64,000 bases of DNA, from NCBI GenBank assembly GCA_963924555.1, contig OZ004592.1, positions 5,704,001 to 5,768,000 of the forward strand, given 5' to 3'. Below are positions 8,184 through 19,167 of the stretch, one piece after another. Position numbers and translations under genes: made by a program. The notes beneath the pieces are model-generated. The model did no database searches, had not been told where the DNA came from, and worked only from the letters and a program-made list of their open reading frames with translations. Within the stretch, counting starts at the first letter, position 1. The number at the start of each line of letters is the position of its first letter. Source of the DNA: Crambe crambe (lineage: Eukaryota > Porifera > Demospongiae > Poecilosclerida > Crambeidae).

Positions 8184-9872
8184 ATGACCTTCAATAATAA
8201 TTCTGCTCTTGATCTGTGCAATATCTCCAATGTGGACATCATATCAGGACCAGTGGTTGGTGTGACAAAAAAGTCTTCTTTGCATTATCGATTCCAAATT
8301 TTCAAGAGCAAAGGAGCTGTCATTGCTCTTCTGTGGTGTTTCACAGGTTTATTAATGTACTGTTTTCTTTCGCAAAATCAGTCACCATTATTGATCCATG
8401 ACAAGGCCATCAGTGGAAATGTTGTGGTTAGTATCGGAGTGTTAGTGTATCCCATATTTGGCTGGCTAGCTGACGTGCATTTTGGTAGATACAACACAAT
8501 CAAATGGAGTTTGAGGTTTATGTGTTTCGTTTCAATTGTCTTTTGCTCAGTTTCTGCTGTACTTTCATCTGGAATAATTCAGCCGACAGCATTCAACACA
8601 TATCATCGTGCCATTAGGTGGATCATGTATCTCTCCAATACTGTGTCTCTCGGTGGACTCCAGGCTAATGTGGTTCAATTCGGTATTGATCAGCTTATTG
8701 ATGCATCATCTGGTGAAATCACTTCGTTCATACGATGGTTCTTTTGGATGTTTTATCTGGCTGAGTTTATGGTCAGTTTAACTCAAGTTTGCATCTGTCA
8801 TCAGTACAAACTGGTGGCTCTTTTATTACTCCCGGTCTGTCTCAGTTTTGCACTGTGCATTGATTTTTTCTTCAATGGATTACTTGCCAAAGAGCCTACA
8901 TCTAAAAATCCACTTACACTAATCTTCCGAGTGCTGAAATATGCCATAAAGAACAAATACCCTCGTCTAAGGAGTGCCTTTGCCTACTGGGACAATCAGC
9001 ATTGTTCTAGAATTGATATTGGCAAGAGTAAATATGGAGGACCATTCTCTACCGAAGAAGTGGAAAGTGTGAAAATATTCTGGCGTATTGTGGGTATGAT
9101 GGTTGCTTGTAGTTTCTTTGCTGGATTGGTTATCAATATCTTGTCTGTTGGTTACAGAATGGAATATCATTTTCATGACAACAGTTATGTGCGTGAGAAT
9201 AAAAACAATGGTTGTGATTATGACTTCATGAGGGGCTGTTTGCGACACATTCTTATCAAGCACTCTGGGGCTGCATTTATGGTTCTTTTCATTCCTTTAT
9301 TCGAGTTTGTATTTTATCCCCTTTTCAAGAGGTATTTTAATCCATCTATCCTGAAGAAGTTTTTGGGGGGAATTATCCTATCTATACTTGGTTTGTTGGG
9401 ATTTATGTGCTTAGAGTTCATAGGTCATCACCAGAGCAACACAAATAACACCATTGTTTGTTTATTATCAGCAAAGGAGTATAAAAGTGGCCATGTTCTG
9501 CCACTGAGTTACGAGTGGATAACAATTCCCAGCATCATATTGTACATTAGCTGTTTCACCCTATTAGCATCAGGTGGGGAGTTTCTCTGCTCTCAGTCAC
9601 CTTACTCCATGAAGGGGCTTCTGTTTGGTCTTCTTTATGGTTTCGTCGGATTCTTTATCATCATTCTTATTGCTGTGTTGCAGTTAGTCCTATGGCTTAT
9701 CAACAAGTTTTCAACCGTTCACTATGGGTGTGGCGTTTGGTACATGCTCTTCATCTTTATCCTTTGTTTGCTCAGCCTAGTGTTATACTACTGTGTGTAC
9801 AAGTGCTACTACAGAAAGAGACTGAGAAATGAAAACTCACAGAATTTGGAGGAAAATAATTATTTCTCATAA
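8184..9872 (+). CDS. POT/SLC15-like multispanning transporter (copy 3)
   Basis: Single-exon gene of 562 residues; the ATG is at 8,184 (an in-frame GTG nine bases earlier is not the likely start). It is the most divergent of the array. The N-terminal 25 residues, several loops and the C-terminal tail (ENSQNLEENNYFS) differ from all the other copies. It keeps GWLADVHFGRY and FGIDQLIDASS. The central stretch (about 8,790-9,080, including LTLIFRVLKYAIKNKYPR) is almost identical at DNA level to the other copies, which suggests gene conversion. Cysteines and a potential N-glycosylation site (N-N-T) in the large extracytoplasmic loop near residue 410 are shared with sisters. Substrate unknown; the ExxER motif is absent. 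Confidence 0.85.
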   Translation: MTFNNNSALDLCNISNVDIISGPVVGVTKKSSLHYRFQIFKSKGAVIALLWCFTGLLMYCFLSQNQSPLLIHDKAISGNVVVSIGVLVYPIFGWLADVHFGRYNTIKWSLRFMCFVSIVFCSVSAVLSSGIIQPTAFNTYHRAIRWIMYLSNTVSLGGLQANVVQFGIDQLIDASSGEITSFIRWFFWMFYLAEFMVSLTQVCICHQYKLVALLLLPVCLSFALCIDFFFNGLLAKEPTSKNPLTLIFRVLKYAIKNKYPRLRSAFAYWDNQHCSRIDIGKSKYGGPFSTEEVESVKIFWRIVGMMVACSFFAGLVINILSVGYRMEYHFHDNSYVRENKNNGCDYDFMRGCLRHILIKHSGAAFMVLFIPLFEFVFYPLFKRYFNPSILKKFLGGIILSILGLLGFMCLEFIGHHQSNTNNTIVCLLSAKEYKSGHVLPLSYEWITIPSIILYISCFTLLASGGEFLCSQSPYSMKGLLFGLLYGFVGFFIIILIAVLQLVLWLINKFSTVHYGCGVWYMLFIFILCLLSLVLYYCVYKCYYRKRLRNENSQNLEENNYFS

Positions 9873-10310
9873 GGCTCTGAATAATGTTCATTTAATTATA
9901 TAACCAATTCCATCATATGGAGTTTGGTGTGCTGTAACTATTTGAGTATGTGTGTTTTAATTACTATTGAGTCTTGAAGGGAAGTCTGTCTGACATTGCA
10001 TGGCTATAAATATGGTCTGGGACTTAGCATTCCCAAAGTGTACTTGTTTGAAGTGTGCAATGACTTGATTTTGAAAGTAGAGTAGCTATTTTTCAATAAA
10101 CTGTTGTGCAAACATAAACTGGATAAGTACATACTAGTAAATGTTTCTTATTTATGAGATTGAAGCCATGATAATTATCATCAGCAGCCTGTAATAAAAT
10201 CTGTGCATAGTGCGTGCATACTAAGTTCAGGTATTGTAGTGTTGCAGTGTTGCATGCATATATTATAGAGCAGCTGTTCTGTGCTATAGTTTATATATAT
10301 CAGACAACTA
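9873..10310. other. Intergenic region, duplicated at 250-578
   Basis: There is no coding signal. The last 350 bases match the sequence before transporter copy 1. It presumably holds the promoter of copy 4, since the two genes share it. Confidence 0.6.
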
Positions 10311-12023
10311 ATGGCAACTAAGAATGCTTCAACTTTACGCAATGTCTCCAACATGACCCAGGACAGTAACATGGTGAGACATCCACCTCTCTCCAGAGCT
10401 GGACCTAGACCGATAATCTCCGTGACGAAAAAGTTACGCTTACCTCGCTACAGTTTCAAAATTTTCAGGAGCAAAGGTGCTCTCATAGCACTACTGCTGT
10501 GCTTCTGTGCACTCTTTGTGTATAACTTTCTCATGCTTCATCTCCCCACCACTACATCTCCACTCCTTGATGGCAATCTTGCTGTTAATATGGGCCTCTT
10601 CCTGTACCCAGTGTCTAGTTGGTTGGCTGACATTCATTTTGGAAGGTATGGAGTCATCAAGTGGAGTCTTCGCTTGCTGTGGTTTGCATCAATCATTTTC
10701 TGCTCGATATATACTCTGTTAACGTACTTGCCTTTACCATCTAAATCACTTCTTGCCATGAAATGGATTTTTTTCCTATTCAGTTCTTTATGCCTTGGTG
10801 GTGTACAGTCCAACATGGCTCAGTTTGCCGTAGACCAGCTTGCGGATGCATCCTCTGATGAAATCACCTCACTTATACGCTGGTTCTTTTGGGTGTGGTT
10901 CCTGAATGAAGCTCTAGTGAACGTTTCTCAAGTCTGCATCTGTCATCAGTACAAACTGGTGGCTCTTTTATTACTCCCAGCTTGTCTCAGTTTTGCACTG
11001 TGCATTGATTTTTTCTTCAATGGCTTACTTACCAAAGAGCGTACATTTAAGAATCCACTTACACTAATCTTCCGAGTGCTGAAATACGCTACAAAGAACA
11101 AGTACCCTCGTCAGAGGAGTGCCTTTGCCTACTGGGACACTCAGCGTTGTTCTAGGATTGATCTCGGCAAGAGTAAATATGGAGGACCATTCTCTACAGA
11201 AGAAGTGGAAAATGTGAAGATATTTTGGCATGTAGTGAGTGTGATCGCTGCCGGTAGCTTCTTTGCTGGATTGATCATTAACATGAATTCGCTTCGCTAT
11301 GATATGGCGCAACATTTCCAAGACTACAATTTCGTACATGAAGATAGAGGCAGTAGCTGTGATCATAACTTTATGAGGAGCTGTTTAGAAAGATTTATTG
11401 TAGAGCATTCTGGAGCCTGCTTTTTGGTTGTGTGTGTCCCCATATATGAATTCATATGCTATCCAGTTCTCAAGAGATACTTCAATCCATCCATCTTGAA
11501 GAAATTTTTGATCGGAATTGTCTTCACTCTGTTAGGGCTGTCAGGATTTTTGTGCATAGAGGTCATAGGGCATCACCAAGACAACTACAATAGCAATGTT
11601 ACTTGTTTACTAAAGGAGCAGCAGATTGGTTATGAACTGCCACTGAGATATGAATGGCTAACTATTCCCATCATAGTCCTCTTCATAAGTCAGTTTATTC
11701 TTTTGACATCAACAGGAGAGTTCATCTGTGCTTATTCCCCTTACTCCATGAAAGGTCTTCTGTTTGGTATTCTTTATGGATTAGTTGGCTTCTTTACTAT
11801 ACTTATATTCAGTCTATTACAGCTAGCCAAGTTGTTTATAGAGAAATTTTCATCTGATCGTTATGGGTGTGGTACCTGGTATCTTCTCTCTCTTTTGGTT
11901 CTTTGTCTACTTGCTTCGATTTTTTTCTATTGCATTCATAAATGGTACTACAGGAAGAGACGGAGAATTGAAAACTTGCACAATGCGGAGGCATCTTCTC
12001 GGGATTACAGTATGGAGAGCTAA
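10311..12023 (+). CDS. POT/SLC15-like multispanning transporter (copy 4)
   Basis: Single-exon gene of 570 residues, ATG at 10,311. It is the intact sister of the broken copy at 579. It has a basic N-terminal tail, about twelve membrane segments, a POT-type first motif altered to SWLADIHFGRY (the usual first G is S here), the second POT-type motif FAVDQLADASSDE, and a basic C-terminal tail (YYRKRRRIENLHN). Hydrophilic loops carry paired cysteines conserved across the array (SSCDHNFMRSCLERF). It is probably a proton- or ion-coupled solute carrier in the plasma membrane or an endosomal membrane, by family only. Confidence 0.85.
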   Translation: MATKNASTLRNVSNMTQDSNMVRHPPLSRAGPRPIISVTKKLRLPRYSFKIFRSKGALIALLLCFCALFVYNFLMLHLPTTTSPLLDGNLAVNMGLFLYPVSSWLADIHFGRYGVIKWSLRLLWFASIIFCSIYTLLTYLPLPSKSLLAMKWIFFLFSSLCLGGVQSNMAQFAVDQLADASSDEITSLIRWFFWVWFLNEALVNVSQVCICHQYKLVALLLLPACLSFALCIDFFFNGLLTKERTFKNPLTLIFRVLKYATKNKYPRQRSAFAYWDTQRCSRIDLGKSKYGGPFSTEEVENVKIFWHVVSVIAAGSFFAGLIINMNSLRYDMAQHFQDYNFVHEDRGSSCDHNFMRSCLERFIVEHSGACFLVVCVPIYEFICYPVLKRYFNPSILKKFLIGIVFTLLGLSGFLCIEVIGHHQDNYNSNVTCLLKEQQIGYELPLRYEWLTIPIIVLFISQFILLTSTGEFICAYSPYSMKGLLFGILYGLVGFFTILIFSLLQLAKLFIEKFSSDRYGCGTWYLLSLLVLCLLASIFFYCIHKWYYRKRRRIENLHNAEASSRDYSMES

Positions 12024-12109
12024 GGATGAGACCTGTATCAAAGTCAACTGACATGTGTTGTAATTGTGTGTGCATCAGTATGCTTTCAGCCTCAAAATAC
12101 TACTATATT

Positions 12110-13460
12110 ATATACATTGGCTAATACTATAGATTATAGGCACGTGGGATAATAAACTGCATGCTCCTGCACACATATAAGTTAGTAAAACAAGTCATCC
12201 CTGTCCTCCAAGTGACTTTGTGTGTTAGTTGATCAAGGAGTTGATGAAATGTAAATCCAACAGAGTGTGTTTGGTTTGTGTAGCCATTGAAACTGTTGAA
12301 CAACGTCTCTATAGCCTCCATGTAATGTATATTCCCAGTGGTTATTGTTATTATTACAAGTAGAAAGATAAATATCTTGTAGAGACACTAACCTAGAAAT
12401 GAAGTTGAAATAATGCAAACATGCGTGTCAGAGGTGTTGGAAATAAGATTCGATAGGTCAGGCCCGAAATTGAAATGTAATCCCAGATCACTGAAGCTCT
12501 ACAATTTGCTATATTTGAGCATCATAGGACACTTTTTCTGGGCCTGATTGGCCTGTGTTCATATATCATCAACAATATTTGTTATCAATAACAATGACTA
12601 TCTTACTCTTTGTCACAAGGAAATGCTATTTAGTGTTCTGTATTACTTTCCTCATAACAATTAGATAATGGTTTAGCTACAAACCCTATAGTTTCGTTTC
12701 AGTCCAGTGAATTCATAACTTAACCATGGCAATCCCTACATATACGTCGGTTTAGCTTGCGTATATGTAGGGATTATTGGCTGGATATACAGAACAAAGA
12801 CTAATCCCATTTCCATCCTTCCATCCTTCTTCTCTACCTTTGTTTCTTTCATTCCACAGAAATGTTTTTTCCCTTACTTGTTCCTGATCTTATGATTCTT
12901 CTATGTGTATGCAGAAAGAAGAATAGTTCTCTGATAGCATAGCAACTCAATAATTATTATCAATATCAGCGAGTCAAGGCTTGAAGTGTTGAGCGGTCGA
13001 AGATGCAGAAAGAGTCTACCGGTAGATGGAGATGTATGCTAGACTAGCACGCACATAATCTTTGCAATTTGCTAGTTGATTATTAATAATTGGATATCGC
13101 ATCGAGAATCCAGTGATTTACCTGCTTGCCGTATTTCTGAAATGGTAAGCTCCCCGGTCCTGAAACTTGGTCTGCACTTTGTAGTAGACACTCTAGTAGG
13201 CTGAATAATCAATCATTCACAGTAGCTTTTGTTGAGTGGGTGAACTAGAATTTCACTTTTTGCTATATATAGGCAGCACGCGCAGCCATCCGATCACTCT
13301 GTTGGATTTACATTTCCTTTGCACAACCTCATCAACTCCTTGATCAACTATAATACACAAACTATAGGCTAGTCACTTGAAGGAGGACAGGGATGACTTG
13401 TTTTACTAACTTATAATATGTGCGCAGGAGCATGCATTATAATCTAATAGTATTAGCCAC
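12110..13460. repeat. Inverted pair of about 160-bp repeats flanking element copy B
   Basis: The segment 12,110-12,290 reappears as its reverse complement at about 13,305-13,460 (shared core AAGTTAGTAAAACAAGTCAT). A third copy lies at 20,510-20,670 in the plus orientation. Element copy B lies between the inverted pair. The arrangement suggests a composite or nested insertion. No coding sequence is present. Confidence 0.6.
12730..13300. mobile_element. Dispersed non-coding element, copy B
   Basis: It starts with the same hairpin as copy A (CAATCCCTACATATACGT paired with the CGTATATGTAGGGATT arm) and shares the internal stretch around TTTACCTGCTTGCCGTATTT. It is shorter than copy A. It lies immediately after an ACCATGG that resembles the start of a transporter gene (12,725), so it may have inserted just behind the start codon of a further transporter copy that is otherwise gone. 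Confidence 0.6.
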
Positions 13461-13549
13461 TACAGAGTGTGTTTGGTTTGTGTGGCCATTGCAACTGTTG
13501 AACAAACTGATAAGTCTCTAGCTGTATAGCCTCATTCCCGATAATCAAG

Positions 13550-14088
13550 ACCTTCAGTGCTCCAAGTTTGGGACCTTAACTATCTTGTATGCTTGAAAAC
13601 CAGCTGCAAATAGACTTATTATAATTATGGGTATTTCGAAGGCCAAAAAGTGTTAGGGCCGACAGATCTTCATTTTTGATGAGTTACTTTGGAATAAGGT
13701 AGTCCGAAAGCGGCGCTGTTACTTAAGGAGCGCCTTCAGGGCGAACTAAATTCTTTCCCCATTTCTGCTGGGTACTATCACTGAGATGCATGCTCAAAGG
13801 GGATTCCCCTCACGCGGTAGATCGATGACATAATAATGACGCATTAAAAAACAGTGACATCATGAACAAAATGGCGCTTTTATACTGGCTTCTATAGGGA
13901 AGTGTTTGTGCAGTGTATTTTCTCAACAATACTTGTTATCATTAATACTATCTGTCTTAATCTTTGTCACAAGTTCTGTGTAAATAACTCCTCATAACGA
14001 TTAGATAATAGTTTAGCTATAAAATACTTTCAGTTTATTTAAGTCCATGCATGCATGGCTTTGTACCTAGTGACTTCATAACTCAACC
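13550..14088 (+). promoter_or_regulatory. Shared upstream region of transporter copies 5 and 6
   Basis: The sequence is repeated at 21,050-21,772 before copy 6, with an extra 190-bp insert there. It includes AAAATGGCG (13,868-13,876; also 21,531), which fits the YY1-type motif common near metazoan start sites, followed by CTTTTATA. The functional role is inferred. Confidence 0.35.
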
Positions 14089-15804
14089 ATGGCTACTAGA
14101 GGAACTTTGAGTCTACAAAATGTTTCCCGCTCTGCTCAGTCTCCTGAAACAGCTGTGCCAAGACCAAAAATCTCTGTCACTAGGAAATCCTTCCACCCTC
14201 GTTACCAGTTCAAGATTTTCAAGAGTAAAGGGGCCATTATTGTGCTGTTCTGGTGTTTCTGCATCGTGTTTGTCTTCAATTTTCTGTCACAGGACCATCC
14301 CAAGTTACTTGTTCGCTACACAAAAGTGACTGGCAGTATTGTAGTCAACATGGGTGTTTTCTTGTATCCAGTATTCGGTTGGCTGGCTGATGTTAAATTT
14401 GGTAGGTACGAGACTATCAAATGGAGTCTGAGACTAATGTGGCTTGTTTCAATTCTCTTCTGCCTTGCCTCTATCATTGAATCGTCCATTACAATACAAT
14501 TACAACACAGTATGAAGAAAAAGTTATATACTGCCATGAGATGGGTTTTGTATATATGCAGTGCTCTGTGCCTTGGTGGAGTATATACCAATATGCCTCA
14601 ATTTGGTATTGATCAGCTTATCGACGCATCATCCAATGAGATCACTTCATTCATACGATGGTTCTGTTGGGTGTGGTTCCTGGCTGAGTTATTGGTCGGC
14701 TTATCTCAAACTTGCATCTGTCACCAGTATGAGTTGGTGGCTCTCTTATTACTCCCAGCCTGCCTCAGTTTTGCACTGTGCATTGATGTTTTCAATAGAT
14801 TACTTGTCAAACTGCCTACATCTAAAAATTCACTTACACTAATCTTCCGAGTGCTGAAGTACGCCATAAAGAACAAGTACCCTCGTCTAAGGAGTGCCTT
14901 TGCCTACTGGGACAGTCAGCATTGTTCTAGACTTGATCTTGGCAAGAGTAAATATGGAGGACCATTCTCTACAGAAGAAGTGGAAAATGTGAAGACGTTT
15001 TGGCGTATTTTTGGTGTAATTATCATTGCTACATTCTCAGTCGGATTGTATATTAACAGTTCTTCTATTCGCTCTAAAATGATATTTCATTTCCGAAGTG
15101 AGAATTTCGTGCCTGAAGATAAAAGTAAGGATTGTGACCACGTCTTTATGAGAAGCTGCTTCCAAAGGTTAGCTGTGGATGCATCTGGAGCTGGCTTTTT
15201 GGTGGTTTTTTTCCCGCTCTACGAGTTCGTCCTCCATCCTATCTTTAAGAGGTACGTCACCATATCTATATTGAAAAAGTTTTTCATTGGCATTGTCTTC
15301 ATTCTGTGTGGTCTCTTGGGATACATGACCTTAGAGTTCATAGGTCATCACCAAATAGGTCACAATAACACCATTGACTGTTTACTATCAGTGAAGCATT
15401 ACTACGATGACAATGTGCTCCCACTGAGGTACGAATGGACAGCGATTCCCAATGTACTCACTTATATCGGCGATTTCATTCTTTTAGCATCAGGTGGAGA
15501 GTTCCTTTGTGCTCACTCACCTTACTCCATGAAGGGGCTTTTATTTGGTATCATGTTTGGAGCAATCGGGTTCTTCACCATACTTTTGTATGGTCTATTG
15601 AGCCTTGTTTATTTGCTTATCAAGCGGTTTCCACCCAGTCACTATGGTTGTGGCATTTGGTACATGCTCTCTATCTTGGTCCTTTACTTGCTTTCTTTAT
15701 TTTCTTTCTATGCCATTTACAAATGGTACATGAAGAAGCTCAAGAAACAGAACCTGCAAAATGAGCAGTTGATTGGAAGTGAGCATGCTCTCATAGGACA
15801 GTGA
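14089..15804 (+). CDS. POT/SLC15-like multispanning transporter (copy 5)
   Basis: Single-exon gene of 571 residues, ATG at 14,089 in ACCATGG. It is nearly identical to copy 2 along its whole length. Differences include KFGRY for HFGRY in the first POT motif (GWLADVKFGRY) and a few loop substitutions. It has the full set of membrane segments and an intact C-terminus ending IGSEHALIGQ. The lack of stop codons and frameshifts across 1.7 kb, together with mostly conservative changes between copies, argues that it is under selection. Substrate unknown. Confidence 0.85.
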   Translation: MATRGTLSLQNVSRSAQSPETAVPRPKISVTRKSFHPRYQFKIFKSKGAIIVLFWCFCIVFVFNFLSQDHPKLLVRYTKVTGSIVVNMGVFLYPVFGWLADVKFGRYETIKWSLRLMWLVSILFCLASIIESSITIQLQHSMKKKLYTAMRWVLYICSALCLGGVYTNMPQFGIDQLIDASSNEITSFIRWFCWVWFLAELLVGLSQTCICHQYELVALLLLPACLSFALCIDVFNRLLVKLPTSKNSLTLIFRVLKYAIKNKYPRLRSAFAYWDSQHCSRLDLGKSKYGGPFSTEEVENVKTFWRIFGVIIIATFSVGLYINSSSIRSKMIFHFRSENFVPEDKSKDCDHVFMRSCFQRLAVDASGAGFLVVFFPLYEFVLHPIFKRYVTISILKKFFIGIVFILCGLLGYMTLEFIGHHQIGHNNTIDCLLSVKHYYDDNVLPLRYEWTAIPNVLTYIGDFILLASGGEFLCAHSPYSMKGLLFGIMFGAIGFFTILLYGLLSLVYLLIKRFPPSHYGCGIWYMLSILVLYLLSLFSFYAIYKWYMKKLKKQNLQNEQLIGSEHALIGQ

Positions 15805-16616
15805 TGTGGTTATGAAGAGATAACAGTGTGTTTGTGTGTATAATAATACAGATCCCAAAAACTTTCAGTGTTATAGCATAATGTTATTATGTCACAATTA
15901 GTTATTATTATTGTTAACATATAGTACTGGTCTGTCTACTGCACTGTTAACAGCTATTGGTAATTACTTATGAGCTCTGGTTATCCATTAGTCAATTCAG
16001 CAGTTTACTGTCAGAAATCCAAAGAATAGGCAGAGAGACAGCCTCTAGCACATATTCTTATTCCAGGTCCTTTCAACCTGGGATACAATTAACACAAAAA
16101 TTTTACTTTAGGCCACGTCAACTTAATTACTTGTTTATCATCCCCTCCCTCTCCTAATTTTTGCTCTTCTGGACTTTTAATTTTATTTCTACTGAGCATG
16201 TGCATGGTGTACTTTATTTGAAATTTAGGCATGATTTTCAGTGTAATTTCAGTTTTGGCAACTATTAATTATGGTGTTTGTTATTCTTCAAATAAAGTGT
16301 GCAGCTACTACTTTTAACTTAGCTTTTTTTGTGGAACTTCAGCTTTTTGTATGTTTTCATAATAGCTTTTTAAATAATTGCCATGGAAACCAATAAAAAA
16401 TAAAAATAAAACCCTCCCCCCCTCTCCTAATTTTTGAAGAAATTAGGATGATAAACAAGTAATTAATTTGATGTGGCCTTAAACCAGCTAGTCATGCTCA
16501 TGCATGGTAGTACTTTTAACCCAGCTGGTCGTGCATGGTTGTACTTTGACCTTTAGAGACTCCTAGCTACTGATTTTATCAATACAATGCAGTTGTTTAC
16601 TGGCAATCTTCTTCTC
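15805..16616. other. Intergenic region
   Basis: A/T-rich sequence with no gene recognised. It contains a short inverted repeat (TCCTAATTTTTGCTC near 16,150 and CTCCTAATTTTTGAAG near 16,430, the latter next to a mirrored AATTAGGATGATAAAC) that looks like a small insertion absent from unit 1. Confidence 0.5.
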
Positions 16617-17551
16617 AGATTTATCCCAAGTCAGTAACTGGACCTCTATTGATATGAAACATCGAGACTTTCCCAAGGTACTTTCAGCATTGCTGGCTCT
16701 TCCATAGAAATTTGTTACACTTGAACCTCCAAATAATGGACACACTTGGGACCCAACCTTTTGTCCTTTGTAGAGAGGTTGTCTCCTTTTGGAGGTAGAA
16801 TGTAGATTGTCCTTTGTTGAGAGGTTTGTCCTCTTTCAGATTGTCCCTAATGAGAGGTTCCAGTGTAATTGGTATTGTATTGTACACACACACCTTCACA
16901 CTGAATCCACATGCAGGGGAACGTATACAACATGAGCATAGATTTAACCTGCGACAGCTCTGGCAATGACTGTTTGCCTTCGATCATAGCAGATGAGTAC
17001 TGGATCAAGGCAAGTTTTAAACATTTATTTTAAGTCCAGGGCTCACAGTAACACTCTAGTATTGTCCGGACATGATTATCTAATAGCAGTTTTAAGAGTG
17101 TAGCTATAATAGAAAAATTAGTCAGACAAAGGCAGAAAATGACCGGACAAATGAAGAAATTGACTGGAAAATGTCCTGTGACTGACTGTTATTGTGAGCA
17201 CTGTAAGTCTTGTATAAAAACAGCCTAATCAAAAGTGCACATTGCATATTATCTGGGCCTGGGCAAGTAAAAATGGACTAGAAAAATTGTCCAGGTCTTT
17301 ATAGTACCTATTGAGAGCTATAATAGAAATTTGACCAAAAATTGACATGGAAATTGACAGCCTGTTATCATGAGCACTACACTTATAGTTATCTTCTCAT
17401 ATTTATTCCCCACCCCCCACCCCAGGTAACAGGGCTAAAGGATGTGTTAGTGGATTACTATGTGACTGCGATAGATGCTAAAGGGAACACCAAGAAGACT
17501 GACATCTACCATGTGTATGTAGGTAGTGGTGATGCTACATGCAACCAGTAA
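16617..17551 (+). pseudogene. Gene X remnant: last three exons (unit 2)
   Basis: The same three exons as at 4,787-5,725: about 16,617-16,676, 16,917-17,009 (with GC donor AAG|gcaagt) and 17,425-17,551. The frame and the stop after GDATCNQ are intact. Substitutions against unit 1 are few (for example DVLVDYY for DVLMDYY, AIDAKGN for AIDARGN). Upstream exons and a start are missing. The open frame may only reflect recent duplication. Confidence 0.55.
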
Positions 17552-17639
17552 CTATGCTAACTGTTATAGTGCATAATAATTATCTTTGATAATGAACTGC
17601 CTTGTGTCTACTGCAATTATTTCTCCATCCTAATAATAC

Positions 17640-17935
17640 TGGTTACTACCTAATGTGGACCCCCTGAAATTTCTAATAATAATAATGATAATAATGTGTT
17701 CCCCATATCTCTTCAATTACCAATAGCTACTTGAGCTATTAACATGACCTTTTCCAGTCCCTTTACAGTGTCCACATTGAGGGGTCCCTTTAAAAGGGAA
17801 GGGTCCTCCACATTGACGGGTCCCTTTAAAGTGCCCACAATGGAGGGGTCCCTTTAAAAGTGTCTACATTGAGGGGGGTTACCAAAAGTCTCCACATTGA
17901 GGGGTTCCACTGTGATACCGTGTTGTTTAGCGTGG
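17640..17935. repeat. GGGTCCCTTTAAA minisatellite-like block (unit 2)
   Basis: Second copy of the block at 5,820, with fewer and shorter G and C runs. It ends in GGTTCCACTGTGATAC. Confidence 0.6.
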
Positions 17936-18369
17936 GTTACTTTTCTGTAAACTAGTCACTTATCACCACTCAAGAGAGGTCCTTTCCTCATACTCTGAGT
18001 AGTTTTCATAGTATACTATTCTCACTGAGATGTGGTGATGATAAAGATGTAGAGAATGTCATGATGTGTCTTACAAACCTCTTCTAGTGGTATTTTGAAG
18101 AATCACATCATTTCTCTTAATAGATATCTTCATGGTGAATTCCGTATTAAAGCATGACTCATCCATTTTTTACCAATAATAGTGCTTGGATTTCCATTAT
18201 GGAATGGAAAATAATATTTAAAGGGTAATCCATTTGGTTCTAATAATAGAACTGTTTGTGGAACAGTGAGTATAAATCAACCATCATGATGTTATTGCTG
18301 AGTACTACGTAAACCTTTAATCATTTATGGTAATGTTGTAACTACTACCAAGTATAGTGAAGTTGGACC

Positions 18370-18377
18370 TATAAAAG
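18370..18377 (+). promoter_or_regulatory. TATA box of exonuclease copy E2
   Basis: TATAAAAG lies in the conserved context GGACCTATAAAAGTGTTAG, 47 bases before the position of the usual start codon. Confidence 0.6.
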
Positions 18378-18437
18378 TGTTAGATGATTAGCTTATCACT
18401 TTGAGAAAACCACGAGATAGCTTCTGGGAAACGCTAC

Positions 18438-19167
18438 ATGTCGGTTGATGTTGAGTGTGTTGCAACAGGCGTGCGCCACGATGCCAGTGATGTCTGTTTT
18501 GTGGCTGTCGTTGATGGAAATGAACGGGTGCTACTCTCAAAGAAAGTCAAACCAGAAAAACCAGTTGTGAGCTACCTCACCCCAATAACTGGCATCCGAA
18601 GAGAAGATTTGGAGCATGCAGAGAAGCTATCGGATGTGATAGCAGAAGTGAAGGCCCTTCTTGGACGTGACGTGGTGTTAGTGGGTCAGGGGATCCAGTC
18701 CGATATTGACTGGCTGTACCTTCGCCAGGGAGTGGATTATGCAGAGAAAGTGGATCTGGGTGAAATGTTTAAGACCTACAACAGTCGCTATAGCAACTAC
18801 AGTTATTTCAGTTTGAGTCATGAAGCCAACACACTGATCCGTTCCGGTATTGATACTAGGGATTGTACCACTAATCAACCTCTACACAGTTTTCTCACAG
18901 ATTTTCAAAATACTATTTGTAGATTTTATCTCTGAGCCTCATGACCCTGAGATTGACGCCATTGCTTCCATCCGTCTCTTCAACACTTACAATGGCAAGC
19001 CAAGCAAGGTGGAGCAAGCCAAGCAGCAGTTACTGAGGGTACGTCCTGCACCGTCCTTTACAAAGAGGCAAAATTATCGCTATGAAGGGGTCTGCATGGC
19101 TGCTTACTATCCAGCAAAGTGTTTCTGTGGTGCCCCTACAAAGAAATCATCAGATAACATGCCGTGA
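18438..19167 (+). CDS. REXO4/ISG20-like DEDDh exonuclease (E2), altered start and splice site
   Basis: Two exons, 18,438-18,846 and 18,923-19,167. The usual start codon is ATA here (18,417), so translation would have to begin at the next Met (MSVDVEC), which keeps the catalytic Asp and Glu. The donor is changed from GTAAGT to GTATTG, and the base after the acceptor from G to A (Gly to Asp at the junction). The usual stop is mutated to TCA, adding six residues (SSDNMP). All four DEDDh residues remain, including the His and Asp of HDPEID. Three independent departures from the sister genes suggest decay in progress or altered expression. Its likely role would be 3'-5' trimming of RNA or DNA, by family. 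Confidence 0.6.

Larger units (their letters stand above)
13550..19167. repeat. Segmental duplication unit 2
   Basis: It holds transporter copy 5, the gene X tail, the minisatellite block and exonuclease E2 in the same order and spacing as unit 1. It lacks the hairpin insertion found at 6,125 in unit 1. An extra stretch of about 400 bases lies between the transporter and gene X parts (about 16,000-16,500). Confidence 0.8.
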
